Shown here piece by piece: positions 56,341 to 64,000 of a stretch of DNA of 64,000 nt; the first letter of the stretch is position 1, and each line of letters begins with the position of its first letter. The DNA lies in the NCBI GenBank assembly GCA_039621445.1, contig CP154955.1:29147471-29211470 (forward strand), read 5' to 3'. A program made the position numbers and the translations under genes. The notes beneath the pieces are model-generated. The model searched no databases, was not told where the DNA came from, and was given only the letters and a program-made list of their open reading frames with translations. The DNA comes from Euglena gracilis (lineage: Eukaryota; Euglenida; Euglenophyceae; Euglenales).

Positions 56341-59090
56341 CAGTCACTCTTATCTATCGCCTTGCCACCGTGTTTTCCACCAATTTCCAAACCTCAAGGT
56401 GTTTCTGCATTCCAATTCTGGCAATCCTTTTCCAATCGTTTAAATTTTGGCATCTTTCATTTTTGAGGGTTGCAGGTTTTTTGCAGGTTTTGGGCTGATC
56501 TTTTGGAAAAATCACTGCATAGATGGAATTCTGTTTCTTTTCTCAGTTGTTTTGCCCCCGATATGAACCTAATTTCTGCAAAAATTGGAGCGTAAAAAAT
56601 TCTGTTGTGGGGACTTTTTAAAAAAAAATCACTTTCCCCACCAGCCCACACGAGGTGGGTGGTGTGAGGGGTGAACCCAAAAAAAATTCCTGTTCTTTCT
56701 TACATTTTCGGAATCGCTTTCAAAATTGGGGTCGCTTGTGGGGTGAAAAAATTATGGGAAAAATAGAAAAAATATTATTTGCGCAATAAAAAGTCCAAAA
56801 TTGATTTTTGACTTCTATTTTGAGAGGATTCCCCCCCCCCCCCCGAGCATAACCAAAGATTTCACATTTTAAGACTATTTTTTCAGGGTGTAATTGAAAT
56901 CACAAAGTCCCCAAAAGGGACCCCCTAATGGGACTGTGCATGATTTTTGTTCTAATCAGACCATTTTTCGTGGGTACTCCAAAAAAAAAGCCGGCAAAAG
57001 AGCCTTGGCATTTTTCAGCTAAAATTCAGAAGGCAAAAACCCAAGAACCATTCAAAAAGTGTCATTTGGGGCATCTTTGACCTCCTTTTTCAAAAAAAAT
57101 TATTGGCACTTTGCGCCGAATTTTTTTTTTGTTCAAAGCCTTCGCCGGGCTGGTCCATGCCTTAGTTTAACGGACCGCCAAATGGGGATCCACAGCCCGG
57201 CTGGGAGCTGTTGGCTGGACCCCCCCCCCACATGGGTATCCCTCACTCCCCCCTTCCTCTGTTTTGAGGACATTTCATTGTTTGAAGTTCTCCCCCCAAC
57301 GGGAAGCAAGGGAGAAGTGCTGGAATTTTTTTGGGAAGTAAGCAAAGGTGATTTGGGGGATGGAATTCCCAAGAATTCCCATGCCGTAAGCAATATCCTG
57401 AAAAATGTTCTTCTGGCCAGCCCAAACGGTTGAGCCTCTGGACTGGAACCCCCACCTGGGGCAGGGGCCAGCCAACTGGCAGCCTCTCTCCCCCAATAGA
57501 TAAATTTTAATCTGTCCAGTCACCCAAAGAAATGGGAGCTTGGTCATTCAGCTGGGGACCCCCGGACCCACCCTCCCCCTCCATGCAATTCAGTTCCCCA
57601 AATGAACTGCCCCCCCCCCCCCTCGCGTCCAATCAACCCCAACCGACAAATGCAATTGGCCCCGGGGTCAAAATGGGGGTACCCAAAATGGGCTCAGATT
57701 TCGTTTTTTGGCATATTTTGGGGTGGTTGACTGCCAAAAGTGCCGAAAGTTGCCCCAAAAATGGTCGGCTTTGGGCTGATTTCAGTTTCTTCCCAAACAA
57801 AAATGGAGTGGGTTTGGTCATCAAAATGACGTGGACCACCCCTTTCCCGAAATTTACAGGGGGGGTGTCCAAGCCCGCCCCATCCCTGTCTAGGTCCCAA
57901 TGTCCAGGGGTTCGGGGGGGGGGGAGAAAAGGGGTTGTGGGGTGTGGGCAGAAGATGTTTTACAACAGGCGGGATAATCCATCAGGATGATTTTTCGCAA
58001 ATAAAAAAAGCTTCTTCCAGAAATTTGCGGAAATGTGATAAAATACCTTAATTGAGCCACTGGAATTAAATTGAATTTGCCTTTGCAATATCTCAGAGAT
58101 TTCAATTTGTTAATCAATGTCCATCCACCTTGAGATCTGGAAATTTTGGGCTTTGATTTCTTTTTTTTTAAAAAAGGTGGCCCATTAAAAATTCGAATTG
58201 AGTTACTCACTGCAGACGGTGAAAAAGAGCTTCCTGGAATTTCCCAAAAATCCCCCCACTGACTGACTCACTGACTGACAATCCCCCATGTGTCAGTGCC
58301 ATTTTTTCCCAAAAGGCAAAAATTGGTGAATCTTGGTTCACTTTTTTTTAAAAGGACCCCTGGGGAAGTCCTGTGCGCCGGCTAGAAAAACGGTGCTGAT
58401 TGGACCCCCCCCCCCTCCCAACCAGGGGGTTGGTCCGGCCGGCTTGCCAAGTCCAGCAGCTGGCAGGGTGAAGGCTGTGGGGTGGAGGCTGTCGGGGGGG
58501 GGTTGGCTAGCTGGCTGGTGCCAATTTTTGCAATATGTCAGATTTCACGTGTTCTGATTGCATGTGCAGGATTTTTTTTCCTGCAGCACAGGCTTCTATC
58601 CTCCTGGCTGGGTTTTCTCACAGCCCCCGCCAGAGGGCAGCTTTAAGGGGATTATATTTCTGGATTTCATTTGCTTGGCTCATGGGATCTTTATTGGTGC
58701 ACAAGGGAGAGAAACAACAAAATTATCATTTTCTTTCAGATTATTGTGTTTTTTTAACAGCAACTTTCCATCTGTTTTCCAAAACTGCATGCTGCGATTT
58801 CAATCGTTTTCACAGTATTCAGCAACAAAGAGGCAGGTTGGACATCATCTCAATTGAAAGCGTCAAGATCCAAGGGGGGCATCCAGAGCGTCGCTTTAGC
58901 TGACTCCACTTCCACAGGGGGATCAAAATCAGCCGGTGTCCCCCCCCCCCCGAGTTACCAAACCTGAAGTTTCGCTGGCATGGTTCGCTGAAAGGCATGG
59001 TTCGCTGCATTTTTTTTTTAGCTGTGGATGCGCAAATGGGTTCAATTGGGAATCCCTGTTGGAGAGGGGGCGGGCAGCCCGGAATTCTGA
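56341..59090. other. spacer with no recognised gene
   Basis: It is AT-rich with C/G runs (56830, 57223, 57610, 58407) and a short 'ctgactgactcactgactga' repeat at 58256. Frames near 58535-58903 look slightly protein-like after a 'tttcctgcag' acceptor (58586) but match nothing I know. Confidence 0.4.
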
Positions 59091-59303
59091 GCTTTTCCTC
59101 CGCGTCCCCGGGGGGAGCAAGGCTCAAAGCGACAACCTGGGGGCATCGCGGGCAGAATGCGTGACGACACATTGCTCATTGAGATTGAGGGTAGCTGGGA
59201 GTTCAACAAACTGCAGATAGCAAAGGACATTCTGCAGCAGGTGCCTGTTTACAGAGACTTGCCGTCATCGGCTGTTTGCATCTGTCAAAAGATACCTCAA
59301 TGA
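59091..59303 (+). CDS. candidate exon, unrecognised
   Basis: An open frame ends at TGA 59301-59303; an internal ATG lies at 59157. The downstream part has balanced, charged composition ('LLIEIEGSWEFNKLQIAKD', 'QQVPVYRDLPSSAVC') unlike the surrounding low-complexity sequence. It may belong with the candidate exon ending at 59918, but no splice pair joins them convincingly. The function is unknown. Confidence 0.25.
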   Translation, partial: AFPPRPRGEQGSKRQPGGIAGRMRDDTLLIEIEGSWEFNKLQIAKDILQQVPVYRDLPSSAVCICQKIPQ

Positions 59304-59819
59304 AGGGCATGAGGACGACCATCAAATTCTTTTAATCGAGGAATGGTCCGGGTGTCAGGAACCTCAATCCCCCCCAGAAAATTAGACCCGGGGTCTATTT
59401 TCTGGTACGCACCATAAAATCCCAACCAGGGGGGTCTTATTTTTGAGGGGGTTATTCTTTGGATTGGATTGGATGAAAAATTCATTTGGAAAATGCTTTC
59501 CCTTGGGAGGATCCAAAAATGGGTTCGAAAGGGGCGATTTTGGGCAATGAGCAAAGAATTGTCTCAAAGAATGCCAATTTTGACACATTCAAAAATGGGC
59601 AAAAAAACACCATTTTTGGGCATTTTCACAGTTCGAGGGGGGAATTTTTGGTATTTCATCCAAAAATCCCGAGGAGGGGGTTGTATTTTTGGGAGGGAGC
59701 TATTTCTTTGGAGTTTTGCTGAGAATTGGCAAAATATTTGGTGTATATATGAATGTACTGCTGTTTTTTTTTGTGGATAAGCGTAAATACATGATAACGT
59801 TGGATGCTTGCTGTGTTTC
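59304..59819. other. spacer
   Basis: AT-rich with no recognised gene. Two 'gaggggg(t/g)' segments with similar context ('ggtcttatttttgagggggt', 'gaggagggggttgtattttt') suggest an old local repeat. Confidence 0.35.
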
Positions 59820-59918
59820 TCACCAGAAGAGTTGGACTTGTTTGCGTATGTTGAAATGGACCAAAAGTCAAGCTGCAATCTGAAAAATCTGGGGACTGCA
59901 GGAGAGTTTTCGATGTAA
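59820..59918 (+). CDS. candidate terminal exon, unrecognised
   Basis: Following 'tttctcaccag' the frame reads EELDLFAYVEMDQKSS and on to a TAA at 59916-59918. Composition is protein-like. The hAT-family element begins 19 bp after the stop, so if this is a real gene the transposon lies in its 3' untranslated region or in a following intron. Confidence 0.25.
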   Translation, partial: SPEELDLFAYVEMDQKSSCNLKNLGTAGEFSM

Positions 59919-59928
59919 TGCAAGCTGA

Positions 59929-61206
59929 TTCTAGTCCAGGGCGGTCCATAAGGGACGGGATTTTTTTTTTTGTTAAGGACCGCCCCTTAAGGACCGCCCC
60001 CCCCCCAGGGCAGTTTTGGACCCGAAAAAATTTTCCGGCGCCTTCGGCGCCGGGTGTTTTTTTGACCCATTTTGGGACCCATATGCAGGCACCCATAGCT
60101 AAAATGGCCAAAAATGCCTAAAATGGCCTAAAATGGCCTTAAATGGCCTAAAATGGCCTGAAATGGGGAAAGTTTGGGGCTTGACCATAGTTGCTTGCCA
60201 AGGTTGACTGATTGTTTTTTTTTTTGAAACAAATTTTTTTTAAAAAAACCATGTTTTTTTAAAAAAAAACCATGTTTTTTTAAAAAACAAGTTTTTTTTA
60301 AAAAAGACATCTTTTTTTTAAGAAAAAACACAACAAAAAAACGTCTGGAAAAACTAAAAGACGTCACTTTTTGATGATCAAAAAATGATTTTAGAACTTT
60401 TCCCTCAAAAGGTGGCCATTTCGCAAGGAAAACTCCCTCAAAACCCCATTTTTCACACCTTCCAAAAAATCAACATTTTCTCAAAATTTTGATTTTGAGA
60501 GGTTTTTGAAGCAAAAAAAGCCATTGAAAATCCAAAAAAATTGACAGAGAAAAAATGTCAGTAAAAATTTGACTGTGCCAAAATTTGGTCCACTTTTTTT
60601 GACCTTCGTTATTTTCCAACCCCTCCTAAAACTACCAAATTTAACCCTGAAATGTTTGAGTTTTTTCTGTGAAAAAAATGTGGTTTTCCATCAAAAAATC
60701 ACCATTTTTTTCGGCTTCCAATTTTGTCGGTTCTAATTTTATCTAGCCCCAATTCCCCCCCCCGGTATTTTGGGTTCGTTTTTCAAAAAAATTTTCAATT
60801 TTTTTTAGCCCAAATCCCTCGTTTTCCCGAAATTGGTGAAAATGCTGCCCAAAATGTTGCCCAACCCCCCCCCCAAACCCCATTTTTTTCACACCTTCTA
60901 AAATTTCAACATTTCTCAAAATTTTGATTTTGAGAGATTTTGGAAGCAAAAAAATGCCACTGAAAATCCAAAAAAATTCCAAGAAAAAACTAACCCTCCT
61001 AAAGACTAACAATTTTCAACCCTAAAATTTTGGAGATTTCTTTGGGAAAAAATGTGATTTTCCATCAAAAAACCATGTATTTTGGGTTCATTTTCCAAAA
61101 AAAAATTTCAAAAAATTTTTCAAAATTCCTTTTTTCTTATTTTTTGGTTGAAGTGTATGAGGACAGAATTTTTTTTTTTTTGCTTAAGGACCGCCCTGTT
61201 CTAGTC
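59929..61206. mobile_element. 1.26-kb hAT-family non-autonomous element
   Basis: The element (59937-61198) begins CAGGGCGGTCCATAAG and ends CTTAAGGACCGCCCTG, and is flanked by 8-bp repeats TTCTAGTC (59929-59936, 61199-61206). Both ends match the 210-bp MITE at 48909-49118, so the two define one family. The left end contains two extra 'ttaaggaccgcccc' copies (59975, 59987). The interior is AT-rich with palindromic homopolymer blocks (60210-60345, 'aaaaccatgtttttt' type) and 'aaaatggccta' repeats (60100-60165). No transposase is seen. Confidence 0.85.
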
Positions 61207-61324
61207 CATCCTTGGGAGGTGAACCTGGCAGGATGCGTTTGGCAACGCACTGTGAGTGAAAAAAAAATGAAACCCTGCTGGGGCTTGCAGTTGTCTGTGG
61301 CAACAAAATGTTCTCTTTTGTGAT
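61207..61324. other. short spacer
   Basis: Unique sequence between the hAT element and the GT microsatellite, with no recognised gene. Confidence 0.4.
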
Positions 61325-61545
<221 letters not shown>

Positions 61546-61873
61546 CGCGCGCGCACGCCTCCACGCGCTTGTGTGCATGCGGGGGGTGCATTATAGCACC
61601 ATCCACTCCAAACCCAACCCGGGGGGGGGGGCGAAAGTACCCTATCCTCCTGCCTGCCCCAAAAAAAAGCCTGGACCCAACCGCTGCCATCAAAACCTAC
61701 CCAACGTCGGCTGAAAAAGCCAGTGGACCCCTCAAGGTCCTTAAGCAATAGCCTGGTGAGCATCTCCAATGTTGAGTTTGCATTTGATGAGTTTTGTTCT
61801 GATTTGTCATCGTCTCAATCTGCTAGAAATATTTTTTGAAAGCACATACAATGGAACCAAAAAGCAAAAAAAA

Positions 61874-61909
61874 ATGACTGCTTTATTCAGGCCTCCAGGA
61901 CCGGAACAG
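61874..61909 (+). CDS. possible first exon of the YciO-like gene
   Basis: ATG at 61874 opens a 12-codon stretch ending in a GT donor at 61910. It is in phase 0, like the acceptor at 62017, giving a 108-nt intron. Joining them would place the start only 12 residues before GGLGIIPTD, without the helix that normally precedes this motif in the family. The true 5' exons may therefore lie elsewhere. Confidence 0.25.
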
Positions 61910-62017
61910 GTATCATATTATTTTCCGTCTTTTGGTCATTGTTCCAATGACTGAATCATATGAATCATATCACCATTTCTGCTTATCTATCTCCTTTCTC
62001 ATTTTTTTTTGCTTTAG

Positions 62018-62377
62018 GGTGGCCTGGGGATCATTCCGACGGACACCAGCTATGCTTTTGTGTGCAACGTCCACAGCCGCCAAGGGGTGGAACGGATCTT
62101 CCAAATCAAAAACGTCACCAATGAGAAGAAGCCCCTCTCCATTCTGTGCAAGGTGCATCCGTTCACCACTTCGATGCATTCCATCATGGCTTCGATGCAT
62201 TCAGTCGCACCAGTGCTGGTTCAATCCCCTGGAGGTGTTGCTGGTGCCCTCCTTCAGGACATCTCCACCATCTCCAAGTACGCCGCAGAGCTGACCAATC
62301 AGAACTACAAGCTGCTGAAACGCTGTTTGCCTGGGCCATACACTTTTATCCTGCCCGCCAGCAATGAAGTTCCTCGG
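62018..62377 (+). CDS. YrdC/YciO-family protein, partial (two exons)
   Basis: Two phase-0 exons, 62018-62152 and 62258-62377, are separated by a 105-nt GT-AG intron. They encode 'GGLGIIPTDTSYAFVC', 'EKKPLSILCK', then 'DISTISKYA' and 'LPGPYTFILPASNEVPR'. This is the nucleotide-binding fold of the Sua5/YrdC/YciO family, whose best-known members make threonylcarbamoyl-AMP for the t6A base of tRNA. The segment order and LPGPYTFIL/EVPR block are closest to the YciO subgroup. In the K-x-R motif of active YrdC enzymes the Arg position is Val here (I-K-N-V), so activity cannot be assumed. A donor follows at 62378; later exons, including the S-x-N region, were not found before the window ends. Confidence 0.85.
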
Positions 62378-64000
62378 GTGTGTTTTTTTCCAGTTGCTCT
62401 TTTTGGTGCTGCAGTTTTCGACTCTTTGGTCCTCAACTGGGGTGAGCCCAGGGTTTTGTCGCCACGTCTGGTGAGCAACTCCAGCCCCCACACTCCCCCC
62501 AAGTGGGGGGGGGGGGTTCTGGAGCCAAAACCAGCCAGTCACTCCAAAAAACCTGTCAGTCACTCCCCCTGGGTGGTCGGACACACCTTAAGCAATGGTG
62601 CGGTCTGGAGCCACCATCTTCTCCATATCCAGACGCGCCTTGTCCCATGTGGTGTGAGCCCATTGCCAATGCCGGTCCCTTGTTTCGCAGCTCAGTATGA
62701 CTGAAGGGCCCTGCATTTGGCCACCAATTTTAACTCGGGAAATTTGTGTTTGAAAAAGAACAGGTAACAACAGACAAACCCTCGGAAGCAAAGTGAGGAA
62801 ACAGTTTTGGGCACCCCGCTCGTCACCCCCCCTTTTCTCAGCCAGGAGTTGAAGAACACAGCTTTCGGGAAGAACGAATGGAATTGAGAAATCGAAAAGG
62901 TTCATCAGCGGAGAAAGGTGGACATACTGTCACACCTTTTTCCGGTGTGACGGGCTGATCTGAAGGGTTGCAAACCACTGGGCAGATGAAGGACATGGTT
63001 CGAGCAAAACAGATTGTCTCGTCATCATTTTTTTTTTAAAAAAGAAGCCCTATTTTAGCATTATGCAGCGTCGCTGTGGCTCCACAGCTTGCCACCCATA
63101 TTTCCTCTTTTATTGGGACGGCCCCTCCCTCCCCAGTGCCTGAAATCCTGAACAGTTCAAATGACGCTCAAAATGTCTTGCAACAATGCGAATGTGTCCA
63201 TCTCCTATCTGAACAACAATTGCGCAATGCATCTGAAAATGTTGTGCAAAAATATAACCATGTTCTATATGTCAAAAAAAAAGCGGATGCCGGGGATTTT
63301 TTTTTTGAATCTTTTTTTATATATTTCCCTGAAAAATGGGTTTTTTTTTCCTTTTTTTCCCAAAATTCGTCACATTTTCAAATTGTTTTCCCTGTCCCCC
63401 CCCCCCCTCCCATCTGCTGAGCTTGAGTTCGTCTGTGAGTCAAATGTCAAAATTTGTTGATGCGCCACTGCAATAAGGTTGCGCAAATGTGCAATGGACA
63501 TACCCTTTCAATGGGCACCCACCCAATTTTGACAGCCCGCGAATTGCCTGTTCCTTCTCCGTCCTGAGTGTTGAGATGAGTTATGATATATCTGCGACAG
63601 CCATGCTGTTTTATGCGCATGTGCAATGGCATACAACTTTAAATTCCGTAATGTGCATGTGCGCAATGGAGTCCCCATTTCGCAGCATGTCGCGGGTTCA
63701 TCCACCTGTGCTCGGGATCCACCCGTGCCCGCGGATCTACCATGCCTGTTCTTGCCCTGAGTCCTGAGATGAGCAAGCAATTATATTGCGCATCTGCGCA
63801 ACACCTGCTGTTGAATTTTTTGAGACATTGCGCATCCGAGTTAGTTCCGGAACATGCGCAATGCCCCATTTCGTCACCCGTCGCTTTGGGTTCATGCACA
63901 CTGGGCCCGGGAGACCCGTGCCCGCGGATCATAAAGTTCCAAGTCGTTGATTTTGTGCCAAGGCCCTGGGGGTGTAGGGACAAGCCAATTAATATTGTCC
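62378..64000 (+). other. probable intron or 3' flank of the YciO-like gene
   Basis: No further exon of the family was found. From about 63480 the sequence carries dispersed 'gcgcaatg' and 'tgcgcat' words and a direct repeat of 'acccgtgcccgcggatc' (63721, 63913), both parts of a degenerate repeat. G/C and T runs occur at 62502 and 63341-63410. Confidence 0.4.

Overview
This window looks like repeat-dominated nuclear DNA from a eukaryote, probably a single-celled alga or other protist; the exact lineage cannot be resolved from sequence alone. The evidence is gene pieces with GT-AG introns (three introns of 42-49 nt and one of 65 nt in a transposase, 105-108 nt in a YciO-like gene), a block of (TTAGGG)15, cut-and-paste transposons with target-site duplications, and almost no long unique coding sequence. 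Most long open frames run through satellites and are not genes.

Layout. 1-8216: head-to-tail modules of a higher-order repeat. The modules contain AT-rich 'tcgaaaaattc' blocks, a palindrome around 'tagcccgagata', a 20-bp-arm hairpin, a ~160-bp block, and a structured core bounded by GGTGGT/ACCACC. Insertions interrupt them: a hAT-like element at 392-813, a terminal-inverted-repeat (TIR) element at 2887-3400 inside a 19-bp minisatellite, and a 127-bp insertion at 5323-5449. 7692-26808 and 26809-46344 are two copies of one ~19 kb unit in direct tandem. Each copy holds a Mutator-like non-autonomous element filled with ~111-bp repeats, forward modules with a 200-bp satellite, a gene-poor centre studded with GC hairpins, the same module families in inverted orientation, and an end segment with CCAGGCGC palindromes.

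46500-52015 is a 34-bp tandem array split by a nested stack of transposons. A tyrosine-recombinase element, probably Crypton-like, sits at 47730-50874 between GTTTT repeats. It contains a Tigger/pogo-like element (48018-49728, TA target duplication), which itself contains a 210-bp hAT-type MITE (48909-49118, 8-bp duplication). A second, TA-flanked MITE (49768-49974) separates codons 2 and 3 of the recombinase gene. This stack is the most informative locus in the window.

52016-64000 is lower in repeats. It has an interstitial telomere array (53956-54045), a possible piggyBac remnant (near 56219), scattered candidate exons, a 1.26-kb member of the same hAT family (59937-61198), a long GT microsatellite, and two clear exons of a YrdC/YciO-family gene (62018-62377), the only convincing host gene. 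Nothing here forms a metabolic pathway. The window is mainly a record of satellite amplification, segmental duplication and transposon nesting. Some indels in homopolymers, and the rough sequence just after the duplication junction, may be assembly error.
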